A DNA stretch of 27,918 bases, from IMG/VR virus record IMGVR_UViG_3300013130_000036, positions 1 through 27,918 of that record, one strand, 5' to 3'. Under the pieces are notes generated by a model, which had not been told where the DNA came from, ran no database searches, and saw only the letters and a list, made by a program, of their open reading frames with translations. The position numbers and the translations under genes are program-made. This document shows, piece by piece, positions 7,885 to 15,039 of the stretch; positions within the stretch are counted from its first letter, which is position 1; every line of letters begins with the position of its first letter. The stretch is from a virus.

Positions 7885-8201
7885 ACTGTAAAACTTTCCC
7901 CGCAACCACAGCGACCTGTTTCATTTGGATTAATAAATTCAAATTGCTCATTTAATCCTTTACGAATATAATCTACTGTCATACCTTCAAGATATTTAAT
8001 GGCATCCTGAGTAACCCATATATAAATATCGTCGTGAATACTTAGGCGATCATCTGCGCGCCATTCGTCAGCAAAATCTATTTTATATGCGTAGCCGCTG
8101 CAACCGGTCATAGTAACGTCAAAACGTATTCCTATTCCTTTACCGCGGTCTTTTAACTGTTGTCTAAATCTATTTTTAGCGTTATCGGTTATAGTGATCA
8201 T
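7881..8201 (-). CDS. iscA: A-type iron-sulfur carrier protein (IscA/SufA/ErpA-like)
   Basis: A 106-aa protein of standard family length with all three cluster-binding cysteines: C34 in 'TGCSGYAY' and C98/C100 in the C-terminal 'GRCGCGESF'. A-type carriers deliver Fe-S clusters to apo-proteins in the host cytoplasm. Several aquatic phages encode one, presumably to keep Fe-S enzymes working during infection. I start at ATG 8201. A sigma70-like -10 TATAAT (8208-8213) ends exactly 6 nt before that ATG and no Shine-Dalgarno is present, so the mRNA appears leaderless. The downstream SGNH-like gene is translationally coupled. Confidence 0.9.
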   Translation of the reverse strand: MITITDNAKNRFRQQLKDRGKGIGIRFDVTMTGCSGYAYKIDFADEWRADDRLSIHDDIYIWVTQDAIKYLEGMTVDYIRKGLNEQFEFINPNETGRCGCGESFTV

Positions 8202-8207
8202 CAACTA

Positions 8208-8237
8208 ATTATACAAAAGATAGTTGTAAAAAATCAA
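8208..8237 (-). promoter_or_regulatory. sigma70-type promoter of iscA, leaderless arrangement
   Basis: On the minus strand, -35 TTGATT (8232-8237), an 18-nt spacer and a perfect -10 TATAAT (8208-8213). Six nucleotides (TAGTTG) separate the -10 from ATG 8201, so +1 should fall on the start codon. Confidence 0.6.
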
Positions 8238-8246
8238 CAGTTTTGG

Positions 8247-8582
8247 TTATTTCTTTTTCTTTAAAGCTTTTTTAGCCATTTGCTTGACTACTTTTTTATC
8301 ATCAGTAGCCGGCATATCTACGTTAGCGCCTTGCTCTTGGCCTTTAAAGGTTACTTTGTCACCTTGTATATTACTGATAACAGATTTTAATGGATGTTTT
8401 TGTATCATGCTATAAAGATCCGTGGGATCTAATATGATATCGAATTTTTGAAAGTAATCCAAAAGTTGATCTACATTCCAATTATTAATTTTCCCTCGGT
8501 CGAGATCATTTTTTAATTGTCCAGTAGCTGCAACTATTTTGCCGACCAACGGTTCGGTTTCATCAAATTCAAAGAGATACAT
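8247..8582 (-). CDS. conserved hypothetical protein, Lys-rich C-terminus
   Basis: An 111-aa protein. A mainly helical first half contains 'VDQLLDYFQKFDIILDPTDL', followed by 'HPLKSVISNIQGDKVTFKGQ' near residues 64-83 and a strongly basic tail ending KKALKKKK. From memory, the 'PLK.VIS.I.GDKV.F' block is shared with small genes next to virion genes in aquatic T4-like phages; no function is known to me. The start is 3 nt after the stop of the gene at 8585-9301, so it is co-transcribed with that probable assembly gene. The basic tail could bind nucleic acid, but that is speculation. Confidence 0.6.
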   Translation of the reverse strand: MYLFEFDETEPLVGKIVAATGQLKNDLDRGKINNWNVDQLLDYFQKFDIILDPTDLYSMIQKHPLKSVISNIQGDKVTFKGQEQGANVDMPATDDKKVVKQMAKKALKKKK

Positions 8583-8584
8583 GA

Positions 8585-9301
8585 TTATCTCTTTGCACGA
8601 CCTACCTTGCTAGGAGGCTCTGCTGGAAGTTCAGGAAGCTCTGGAGTTTCTGGTGGAAGACCCATATCCATTTCAGCATCAGCTTCGATTTCTTCACCGC
8701 CGGGACCTGCTTGAGCAGCAATGTCAGTTACTGCCATCTCTTCTCCGCCTGCAGGGCCTGCACCAAATGCCTCGCCGCCTACACCAGTCATCTGATTCAT
8801 TGCGTTTTGCAATGTAGTTTTGCTTTGACTCAATGTTGAACTTAATGAAGTTAAGGCTTCGGTAGCCGCTTGATTAAATGTAGAGCTTTCATTTACACCA
8901 ATCTCACTTTGAATGCTATCAGTTAATGCTGGCAATTCTTTTACAAGCATGTCATTGACTTGTTCAATCATCTTTTGGACATTATCAATAATATCCTGCG
9001 CTGCTAGGATAGTTTCTGACTTATCGACCTGTTCATTCTCGATAATGATCTTAGCATTCTTAAATGACTTATAATGTTCAGTCAATGCTTGAGCCATGAA
9101 TACTAGCTTCATATAGCTAGGATTGTTTTGATCATAATAGAATGTTGGCTTTGATTTAGCTTCCTGCATTAATCCCTTAAGTCTAGTAAGCATATTGCGT
9201 GTAGTTGCGCGGTCTAAGTTTGAAGTGTCAAATGACATATCAAATGATTCTTGCAATGCTTTAGAAGCTGTGTTTGAACGGTCTAAGTCTGTTAGTCTCA
9301 T
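8585..9301 (-). CDS. putative virion assembly / scaffold-like protein
   Basis: A 238-aa protein, almost wholly helical. Long stretches of Gln, Asn, Glu, Lys and Ser (for example 'IIDNVQKMIEQVNDMLVKEL' and 'TEALTSLSSTLSQSKTTLQ') suggest coiled coil, then a Gly/Ala/Glu/Pro-rich acidic tail (from about residue 170) ends in a basic VGRAKR. This composition suits an internal scaffold or prohead-core protein, and similar proteins occur in aquatic T4-like phages from memory. A late box GATAAATA (9326-9333) lies 24 nt upstream with TGGAA as a weak Shine-Dalgarno, supporting late expression. The specific role is inferred. Confidence 0.6.
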   Translation of the reverse strand: MRLTDLDRSNTASKALQESFDMSFDTSNLDRATTRNMLTRLKGLMQEAKSKPTFYYDQNNPSYMKLVFMAQALTEHYKSFKNAKIIIENEQVDKSETILAAQDIIDNVQKMIEQVNDMLVKELPALTDSIQSEIGVNESSTFNQAATEALTSLSSTLSQSKTTLQNAMNQMTGVGGEAFGAGPAGGEEMAVTDIAAQAGPGGEEIEADAEMDMGLPPETPELPELPAEPPSKVGRAKR

Positions 9302-9325
9302 ATGTTTAATTCCAGTATGTGTTAA

Positions 9326-9333
9326 TATTTATC
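9326..9333 (-). promoter_or_regulatory. late-type octamer GATAAATA
   Basis: The octamer lies 24 nt upstream of ATG 9301 and is followed by a short leader containing TGGAA (9310-9314). Confidence 0.6.
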
Positions 9334-9354
9334 TATTTTCTAGGATATTTAACC

Positions 9355-9777
9355 CTAATATTCGTTGAACTTTTTAGATTGCCAGTGCCTAGATATAGCA
9401 ATAAAATCCTTCATTTCTGAGATAAATTCTCTTTTTTTAAGTTTTTCTTCATATAGTTTGGCTAAAAAAATAGGTGAGTTTTCGTCTTTTTTCTTTACTA
9501 ATTTTTCATGTTGCTGTATAGCTACCTGCAACCCGCTTATAAGATTGTCTAATTCGTGAATTCTCTTTATTTCTTTATGTTTTTGATTTTTATCGAAGAC
9601 GCACCAAGTTACTGCATGTTGTAAAGTAGCAAAATCATATATTTGTTCTTCTTTTAATACTTCATAATATCCCTCTTTGGGTAATATAAAGTATTTTCCA
9701 AATAAAAAATAACTTCCATCGTCATTTTTAACGATTAATAAATCATTTATTTTATTTTTAAGATCCTTCTTGTTCAT
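9355..9777 (-). CDS. hypothetical protein with coiled-coil C-terminal half
   Basis: A 140-aa, Lys/Glu-rich protein. The N-terminal part (NDLLIVKNDDGSYFLFGKYF, about 11-30) looks like a small beta domain. The second half ('IHELDNLISGLQVAIQQHEK') is predicted coiled coil. No family is recognised. I start at ATG 9777, one nucleotide after the stop of the gene at 9779-10231, in preference to an upstream TTG inside that gene. The sequence GTTAAATA ends 5 nt before this ATG but overlaps the upstream coding end, so it may be chance. The gene ends in TAG. Confidence 0.55.
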   Translation of the reverse strand: MNKKDLKNKINDLLIVKNDDGSYFLFGKYFILPKEGYYEVLKEEQIYDFATLQHAVTWCVFDKNQKHKEIKRIHELDNLISGLQVAIQQHEKLVKKKDENSPIFLAKLYEEKLKKREFISEMKDFIAISRHWQSKKFNEY

Positions 9778-9778
9778 A

Positions 9779-10231
9779 TTAATATTTAACAAAATATACG
9801 TTTCTTAACTCAGGACTAGTATCTAAAAAGTTACCTAATTTGTTATATTCAGTTCCGCATTTAATCATGGGAATCTGTTCGCAATCTCTATATAAGTGAC
9901 CTAATTCTGATATTCCATCTTCAAACACACTTATACTGTGTATCTCAAAATCAAAAGCCCAGCATGGATATTTCTCGTCGCTATCATTTACGTATAAAAA
10001 ACCAAATTTGCTTTCCCCATCAAATTTAATAAATTCTTTTTTAGGAGTAGTTAATAGCTCAGGTAAGCTTCTTAAACTTATAACTTGCATTAAAGTATCA
10101 AAGTTACTTTGAGTATTACGCTGATATACCCATTCTGGTATATTTGTTACGTCATCTGCAGGCCTAGCACGATTGAGTACCCCGGTAACTGTAATATCAA
10201 ATAGAGTATAGCAGGTTATCCTATGGTTCAT
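9779..10231 (-). CDS. conserved hypothetical protein of T4-like phages
   Basis: A 150-aa protein beginning MNHRITCYTLFDITVTGVLN and containing 'QRNTQSNFDTLMQVISLRSL', 'YPCWAFDFEIHSISVFEDG' and 'CGTEYNKLGNFLDTSPELRN'. I recall this combination from uncharacterised proteins in aquatic T4-like phages but know no function. It is a single globular domain without signal or membrane segment. A late-like octamer TGTAAATA (10236-10243) ends 4 nt before the ATG, just downstream of a strong terminator, so the gene starts its own transcription unit. No Shine-Dalgarno is evident. Confidence 0.65.
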   Translation of the reverse strand: MNHRITCYTLFDITVTGVLNRARPADDVTNIPEWVYQRNTQSNFDTLMQVISLRSLPELLTTPKKEFIKFDGESKFGFLYVNDSDEKYPCWAFDFEIHSISVFEDGISELGHLYRDCEQIPMIKCGTEYNKLGNFLDTSPELRNVYFVKY

Positions 10232-10235
10232 TCTG

Positions 10236-10243
10236 TATTTACA
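10236..10243 (-). promoter_or_regulatory. late-like octamer TGTAAATA, 4 nt before ATG
   Basis: One mismatch to TATAAATA. It lies between the terminator hairpin (10255-10278) and ATG 10231 and is embedded in the near-palindrome CTGTAAATACAG. Confidence 0.4.
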
Positions 10244-10278
10244 GTAATAAAAAAGCCCGAGAATTTTACTTCTCGGGC
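10244..10278 (-). terminator. intrinsic terminator after the 10306-10677 gene
   Basis: Reading the minus strand, a perfect 9-bp stem GCCCGAGAA/TTCTCGGGC (10270-10278/10255-10263) with a 6-nt loop is followed by TTTTTTATTAC. This is a classical rho-independent terminator. It insulates the highly expressed virion gene from the next unit. Confidence 0.9.
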
Positions 10279-10305
10279 CTTATTCTGCTAGACTAAAACT
10301 AACTA

Positions 10306-10677
10306 TTAGTTAGTGAAAGTTGCTGTTGCTGCTGCTGTTACGTTTGCGCCAACATAAGCATTTGCTAATGCTGCGTCAAGTGTAGCAACTGACCATGCAC
10401 CTGTTGGGTAAAGTGCTAGAGCTAATCTGTCATCGGTAGCATCAGTATATTCATAGATATGAACAGTTGCTAATTGCTGAACAGTTTGGAAGATAGTCTG
10501 AATGTTATCAGCGACCTGCGAACTATTGCCTGTTAGAGTGAAAAAGTCTAACTTTGGGCCTTGTGGCTGAACTGTTAGGGCTGATTGTACAGCATTGACA
10601 CCTGTGTTTGTATATTCAGGGGCGTCTAACCATAGTACTTGTTTGTAGTCACCATTGACTCTTGTAAATTGTGCCAT
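10306..10677 (-). CDS. probable abundant small virion protein
   Basis: A 123-aa protein starting MAQFTRVNGDYKQVLWLDAP, with 'GPKLDFFTLTGNSS', 'QTIFQTVQQLATVHIYEY' and an Ala-rich end. Charge is low and Ala, Thr, Gln and Val are high, as in capsid-decoration or tail proteins. I recall similar uncharacterised proteins from aquatic phages. The gene stands alone. It has a late-like box ACTAAATA, a hairpin leader, a GGAGAT Shine-Dalgarno 7 nt before the ATG and a strong terminator behind it. That monocistronic, insulated design implies high expression. The virion role is inferred. Confidence 0.65.
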   Translation of the reverse strand: MAQFTRVNGDYKQVLWLDAPEYTNTGVNAVQSALTVQPQGPKLDFFTLTGNSSQVADNIQTIFQTVQQLATVHIYEYTDATDDRLALALYPTGAWSVATLDAALANAYVGANVTAAATATFTN

Positions 10678-10684
10678 TTTCTAA

Positions 10685-10730
10685 ATCTCCATATAAGTTT
10701 GAGACCTACTGTCTCATACTTTTATTTAGT
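10685..10730 (-). promoter_or_regulatory. late-like promoter and hairpin leader of the 10306-10677 gene
   Basis: ACTAAATA (10723-10730) is followed two nucleotides later by a stem AAGTATGAGAC/GTCTCAAACTT (10711-10721/10695-10705). The stem is 6 bp plus one A-A mismatch plus 4 bp, with a 5-nt loop. The GGAGAT Shine-Dalgarno is at 10685-10690. The hairpin would sit at the 5' end of the mRNA, as in the 247-303 leader. Confidence 0.6.
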
Positions 10731-10753
10731 CCAAATTAAAAAAAATGGTCTGA

Positions 10754-11950
10754 TTAGCGCTGGCCAGCGAGATTTTGACGGCTAAAGCCCATTCGATCTA
10801 CATATTTGTGACCATGAGCTACATAACCCTCTTGCCCTAGAGTTCCATCATCTAAATATCCTTTAACAGGACTTTGCTTTGCATTATCGTCTAGCTGTTT
10901 ATAAAGAATCATTTTTAATTTATAAATTTCTGACCAAATCTTTAATAGGGCTATCACCCCATCTTTATTTTTAGCTAAATGGTCTTCGACCTTTTTGCGC
11001 ATAGGAACAGTCATTTTCCTAGTTTTAAAAAATTTATAAAAGTCTCTTAATAAATTATTTAAATTACCGCTGCGTATTTTATTATTAAAGAAAACACCTA
11101 TATCATTTTTAAATTGAGATCCTGGTCCGGGTAGTAATTTATCAAGTGCAGGACCATATTGCTGTATTACTTTTTGTGTGTCTTTTATTTGCTGCGTTGG
11201 TATATCTACTTTAGGTATTACTGGCATAGCGCTGGGTAATATAGCTACATCTTTAGTTTTTCCTAATTTTCCAGTCGTGCCGTTTAAACTAATGGCTAAA
11301 TCCGTAGGGGCTACCTTTTTGCCTTTCTTGCTCATAGATTCTGCATTAGCAGGTGCATCAGCGTCTATAAATTGATGTATTCCTATACCAGCAATTTTAT
11401 CAGTCAGCATTTTTCCTATGTTACTATCAACATCAACTTCATAAGTTATACCATTTGGATTAGCCTTAAATTTATATTTACCGTTAATGTCTTGCAATGG
11501 TTGACTAAAAAGTAAATCTCCCCAGTAATAACCCTTCTGTCCTTTAGTAGCGTAGTCTAAGTGTGGCCATAATTTACCTACCACATCTGCCAATTGGGGT
11601 CTTGCTACTCCCCTCAATGCATCATATTGAATAAATTGTTCAGGATTAAAAATTTGTCTACCTGAACCATCACTTTTATTAAACATGTGTTTATCAGCTA
11701 TGATAAACTTTCCATCGTTTCCCCTGCCAAATATCAGTGCTGGATATCCGTCCCATTTAATAGTAGTAGCTTGTGGTTTTTTAAATGTTTTTAATATCGC
11801 ATCCATAGCTTCTAGAGAACCCTTGCTTCCTTTTAAATAAACGTCATCTTCGGGATGAGGGGCATGACCTCCTACAAAGGCTTCATTGATTTCTTTATCA
11901 ACTATCTCTGTGAGATTATTGTACAGGCTTCTTATTGATTCTACGAGCAT
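10754..11950 (-). CDS. KWDG-motif protein, DUF6267-like; possible nucleotidyltransferase fold
   Basis: A 398-aa protein. Residues 62-76 read TTIKWDGYPALIFGR, with K65-x-D67-G68 matching motif I (KxDG) of covalent nucleotidyltransferases such as DNA and RNA ligases. The later segments YYWGDLLF (141-148) and 'NPNGITYEVD' (164-173) lie where ligases carry motifs III and IV. From memory this is the DUF6267 family of aquatic T4-like phages, whose function is unknown. The C-terminal ~130 residues are basic and helical and end in '..MGFSRQNLAGQR'. The gene overlaps the PQ-rich gene by 35 nt, so the two are coupled. Family membership is fairly likely; ligase chemistry is a hypothesis, since the usual Arg after KxDG is replaced. 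Confidence 0.65.
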   Translation of the reverse strand: MLVESIRSLYNNLTEIVDKEINEAFVGGHAPHPEDDVYLKGSKGSLEAMDAILKTFKKPQATTIKWDGYPALIFGRGNDGKFIIADKHMFNKSDGSGRQIFNPEQFIQYDALRGVARPQLADVVGKLWPHLDYATKGQKGYYWGDLLFSQPLQDINGKYKFKANPNGITYEVDVDSNIGKMLTDKIAGIGIHQFIDADAPANAESMSKKGKKVAPTDLAISLNGTTGKLGKTKDVAILPSAMPVIPKVDIPTQQIKDTQKVIQQYGPALDKLLPGPGSQFKNDIGVFFNNKIRSGNLNNLLRDFYKFFKTRKMTVPMRKKVEDHLAKNKDGVIALLKIWSEIYKLKMILYKQLDDNAKQSPVKGYLDDGTLGQEGYVAHGHKYVDRMGFSRQNLAGQR

Positions 11951-13277
11951 TGGATTTAGATTCTAGTGCTGCTGCAGCTTTTTGCTGTGCCTGGTCTGTA
12001 GCTGAGGGGAATCTGCCCGTCATGTTTGTTACTGGAGTCCCGCTTGATTTTTTAGCAGGAGTTGCCTGCAGACCTTTACCCTTCATTATTTCATCATATC
12101 TAGGATCGGTAGGTTTTATAGTCTCTCCACCAGGTAATGTGATAGGTTCTTGTTTAGGCTGTTGAGTTTGTGTGGGCTGACTAGATTTAGTTTTATTTTT
12201 TGTTCCAGTACCCTGCAAATAATTTATAACCATTTGCTTATCTCTTCTTGTCTTGATCGATGCCTGTAATATATCAATAACTTTAGACATAGGCATCTGT
12301 AATGATGAAGAAGCAGACGCTGATCCGCTACTTGGTGATTGACTCCCAGACTGATTAGGAGCTGAAGTACTAGTAGCTGCTTGTTGTGCTTTTCCTGCTT
12401 GGCTTTGATCTTGGTCTGAAGCAGTAGTTGAAGCAGGCAATGTTCCTGATTTCGTAGCACCTTTACCTACTGCACCACCTAATTTATTAGCAGATAACGC
12501 GAAAGAAACCTGTGCTAGTTTGTTGAGCGCCGCCTTACCACGATCTTTAGAATATGTATTTTCTATCTCTTTCATAAGAGCATCAATTTTATCTTGTCCG
12601 GCACTATAATCTACACCTTGCATGAATCCCGGATACCATTGGGTACTTAAGTACTGACTTATACTCATAGGTTGTTTTGGATCAGCTTCGTTAATATAAT
12701 CTTCACCTACTAAGCTTTCAAATATCATATTAAGTTGATCATATTGTGATGCTTCGCGTGTAGGATATCTGATCGGCATAGATTGCCTTTGACTTGGATT
12801 TAGTGGTTGATTCTTTTTTCCTAATGCTTTTCTTTGACTTTGTTGCTGTTGATAAGCAGCTCCTTTTTGTGCGTAAGTCTGTCTAGGTTGTTGTGTAGAA
12901 GTTTGAGTCGCACTACTAGCTGCGCTAGCCGGTGTGGCTGTGGCTGTTGCAGCAGCAGGCGTTTGTGGTTGATTTTTAGCTGGTATAGTCGTAGAGTAAG
13001 ACATACCGGGCTGTTTGACCTCAGGTTTTTTAGCATTAGGCATTAAATTAGGTGCAGTATTTGCTACTGGTTTTCCTTGATAACTAATGTTCAACTGACT
13101 AGGAGTTTGATTTGATTGCGGCTGCTGTGCAGTCGGCTGCGCAGCGGCTGGCGTTTGGTTAGCAGGTTGTGCTACCTGTCCTGATTTCCCTGCTGCTACA
13201 AGACCACCCTTTATAGCAGTATCTAAATTTGATAATGCGTCACCTACAAAGTTGTCAATGAACTTTTGTTGCGCCAT
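11916..13277 (-). CDS. PQ-rich phage protein, probable main part of an amber-split gene
   Basis: From ATG 13277 this is 453 aa. An N-terminal helical segment (MAQQKFIDNFVGDALSNLDT) is followed by a long Pro/Gln/Ala/Ser/Thr linker, then a folded domain with 'FESLVGEDYINEADPKQPMS', 'YLSTQWYPGFMQGVDYS' and 'KGKAAL'-like helices. A second low-complexity stretch and a basic tail close it. The design suggests a virion-internal or tethering protein; no family is named. The ATG lacks a Shine-Dalgarno. Upstream, the same frame continues through 12 sense codons and an amber codon (13314-13316) into an 18-codon ORF that has a strong Shine-Dalgarno. The intact ancestor or a readthrough product would be 484 residues. 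Confidence 0.65.
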   Translation of the reverse strand: MAQQKFIDNFVGDALSNLDTAIKGGLVAAGKSGQVAQPANQTPAAAQPTAQQPQSNQTPSQLNISYQGKPVANTAPNLMPNAKKPEVKQPGMSYSTTIPAKNQPQTPAAATATATPASAASSATQTSTQQPRQTYAQKGAAYQQQQSQRKALGKKNQPLNPSQRQSMPIRYPTREASQYDQLNMIFESLVGEDYINEADPKQPMSISQYLSTQWYPGFMQGVDYSAGQDKIDALMKEIENTYSKDRGKAALNKLAQVSFALSANKLGGAVGKGATKSGTLPASTTASDQDQSQAGKAQQAATSTSAPNQSGSQSPSSGSASASSSLQMPMSKVIDILQASIKTRRDKQMVINYLQGTGTKNKTKSSQPTQTQQPKQEPITLPGGETIKPTDPRYDEIMKGKGLQATPAKKSSGTPVTNMTGRFPSATDQAQQKAAAALESKSNARRINKKPVQ

Positions 13278-13313
13278 TTTCTGCACTGTAGTAGCGCCGG
13301 AGGTTCCTTTAAG

Positions 13314-13370
13314 CTATGCTGCTCCCCAGCTTCCTAAAATGTCACTTAATCCAAACTCATTGATCTTCAT
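13314..13370 (-). CDS. 18-codon leader ORF in frame with the PQ-rich gene, ending in amber
   Basis: ATG 13370 is preceded by GAGGAAG at a good spacing, the best ribosome site in this region. The peptide MKINEFGLSDILGSWGAA stops at TAG (13316-13314). The frame then continues without another stop, LKGTSGATTVQK, straight into MAQQKFIDNF of the gene at 11916-13277. The ORF overlaps the end of the 13357-13605 gene by 14 nt. It is most simply the true 5' end of the PQ-rich gene, interrupted by a nonsense codon. Confidence 0.55.
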   Translation of the reverse strand: MKINEFGLSDILGSWGAA

Positions 13371-13605
13371 TTTTCTTCCTCAAGGACTTAGCAAACTTGT
13401 GATGATCCTTATTTTTTATAGCGCTAAGGAGCTTTTTCTCAAGTAATTCGGCCTTTTCGGAAGCATAATGTTTATTCATCAATTCAATGAGGTTTATAGC
13501 ACTAGAAATGATGTTATTGGCTCTATTTTCAATGACATGATTAATGTCACGATTATTCCCAATAGCTTGTAATTCCTCTAAAAGGCTTTTTGTGCGTTTT
13601 TGCAT
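13357..13605 (-). CDS. conserved small helical protein
   Basis: An 82-aa charged, helical protein: KRTKSLLEELQAIGNNRDIN, then 'NRANNIISSAINLIELMNK' and 'LLSAIKNKDHHKFAKSLRK'. From memory it resembles a small conserved gene near the helicase in aquatic T4-like phages; no function is known. I start at ATG 13605 instead of the adjacent upstream GTG, because the AAGGAA Shine-Dalgarno (13614-13619) is 8 nt before the ATG. A late box GATAAATA (13624-13631) lies 18 nt upstream, so it is expressed late, apart from the adjacent helicase gene, and probably together with the PQ-rich gene. Confidence 0.65.
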   Translation of the reverse strand: MQKRTKSLLEELQAIGNNRDINHVIENRANNIISSAINLIELMNKHYASEKAELLEKKLLSAIKNKDHHKFAKSLRKKNEDQ

Positions 13606-13623
13606 CACTTTTATTCCTTAAAG

Positions 13624-13631
13624 TATTTATC
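13624..13631 (-). promoter_or_regulatory. late-type octamer GATAAATA
   Basis: It lies 18 nt upstream of ATG 13605, with the AAGGAA Shine-Dalgarno in between. It sits between the replication gene at 13645 and the downstream virion-type genes, so it likely marks the switch to late transcription. Confidence 0.65.
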
Positions 13632-13644
13632 AGAATATTGGGAA

Positions 13645-15039
13645 TTATTTCTTAAGTTGATTCAATAAAGTTTTGAGTTTTGCGCTCTGTATATCTACTG
13701 CTATTTTAGGCTGAGGGTCCTCATTAACAGGTTCTAAATCGTCATTTATACGGCTAACTGCTTTAATTTGGCTTAATAATTGTGTTCCTGAAGGTTGAGC
13801 TTTCTTGTCTTCTATTCCATCATCTGTAATCCTTAGTGTTTCAACGTCAAACTTGAGTTCGATCTTTTGTCCTACACCCGAACTGCTACGTGTTTTCATC
13901 AACTGAATCTGATATAATCCACGCTCACGCATACTGCGACTTGTAAAGATACCGAATACATTATCAGCAGTATTGATCTTACTAATACCACCTGAGATGT
14001 GACTATGATCGAATTCGATTTCTTCAACTGCGCTACGATTTAACTGACTCGCTGTGACAAACAATACGTTTAGTTCCTTAGCCAAATTACGTAATTCTTC
14101 TGATACATACTTGTCTTTGACAAACAGATCGCTAGGACTGACCTTGGCGCTTACTGGCATGATCAAATCAAGATAGTCGATACACAAGAAATCAACACGC
14201 ATACCTGTCTGTATCTGTAATTCTTTGACATATGCTCTGATATCATTAACATTGCTTTGTGCAGGCATATACTTAATACGCAACTGTCCTGCTTTCTTTG
14301 CGACCATCTTGACTTTCATCTCGACATTATCGATGTCTTTGAAAATCTCACGGCTACTTGTGTCAGTCATCATGCTATCGATACGCATCGAACACAAGCC
14401 CTCGCTCAATTCAAGAGTGATATATACACCGCTCAATCCATTTTGAACCCAATTAACTGCCAAGTTCTGCATGATCAAACTCTTACCAGAACCTGATCCA
14501 CCTGCAAAGATTTGTAGTTCACCTCTGTTGAAACCACCATATAATTTCTGATCAAGTGTTGGCCAGCCTGTACTGTTTTGTCCATTGCTCGACTTCAATG
14601 CCATGAGTCTTGCTCTTGGATCAGCAAAATAATCTGTACCCATGTCCTTCTGTAGAGAAATCTGAACAGCATCTTTGATCAGTTTCTCTACAGGTCCATA
14701 CTCGCCCTTCTCAAGATGATCAGCACTCTTAAGAATAGCCCTCTCAAGTTCTTGTCGTTTAGTAAATGCCTCGAATTCTTCAAGGAACCACTCATAATGA
14801 CCTTCATCTAATTCGTCCAATCTATCAATGCTCACATCAGTTGTAGCCTTGATTTGTACTGGATCTGGCATTACATTATATTTCTTTGTATGTTCTACAA
14901 CGAATTCAGCAACTGGACGCAATCTCCTATCAAAGTTTTCGCTATTCATAATATTCATGACACGGGTATAGAGTTCCGCGTTAGTAACCATCATTCGTAA
15001 GAATAACGTTTGTACATCAATGTTGTAGTCGTTTATCAA
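13645..15039 (-). CDS. 41: replicative DNA helicase, gp41-like (DnaB family)
   Basis: A 464-aa hexameric helicase of the RecA-like SF4 family. Walker A is GGSGSGKS (180-187), Walker B is the aspartate in FLCIDYLD (284-291), and 'ISGGISKINTADNVFGI' is the conserved H4-like region. The N-terminal helical domain ('LRPVAEFVVEHTKKYNVMPD') matches T4 gp41 layout, and the length is close to T4 gp41. It unwinds DNA at the fork and recruits the primase, whose gene lies directly upstream and overlaps it. The start is a TTG (15039-15037) backed by AGAGGA 8 nt upstream; the first internal ATG would remove part of the N-terminal domain. Confidence 0.92.
   Translation of the reverse strand: MINDYNIDVQTLFLRMMVTNAELYTRVMNIMNSENFDRRLRPVAEFVVEHTKKYNVMPDPVQIKATTDVSIDRLDELDEGHYEWFLEEFEAFTKRQELERAILKSADHLEKGEYGPVEKLIKDAVQISLQKDMGTDYFADPRARLMALKSSNGQNSTGWPTLDQKLYGGFNRGELQIFAGGSGSGKSLIMQNLAVNWVQNGLSGVYITLELSEGLCSMRIDSMMTDTSSREIFKDIDNVEMKVKMVAKKAGQLRIKYMPAQSNVNDIRAYVKELQIQTGMRVDFLCIDYLDLIMPVSAKVSPSDLFVKDKYVSEELRNLAKELNVLFVTASQLNRSAVEEIEFDHSHISGGISKINTADNVFGIFTSRSMRERGLYQIQLMKTRSSSGVGQKIELKFDVETLRITDDGIEDKKAQPSGTQLLSQIKAVSRINDDLEPVNEDPQPKIAVDIQSAKLKTLLNQLKK

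Noticed and set aside
10233-10244. CTGTAAATACAG as a repressor operator
   Set aside because: The near-palindrome is short, occurs once, and is explained by the overlapping late-like box.
12224-13046. Additional frames in the PQ-rich gene (Leu/Gln- and Ser/Cys-rich)
   Set aside because: They are by-products of the CAA/CAG/CCT-rich repeats; codon pattern and context favour only the 11916-13277 frame.
13314-13316. Genome-wide reassignment of TAG as a sense codon
   Set aside because: Two genes (6379-7071 and 9355-9777) end properly at TAG, and no other in-frame TAG is seen in recognised genes, so a single local event is more likely.
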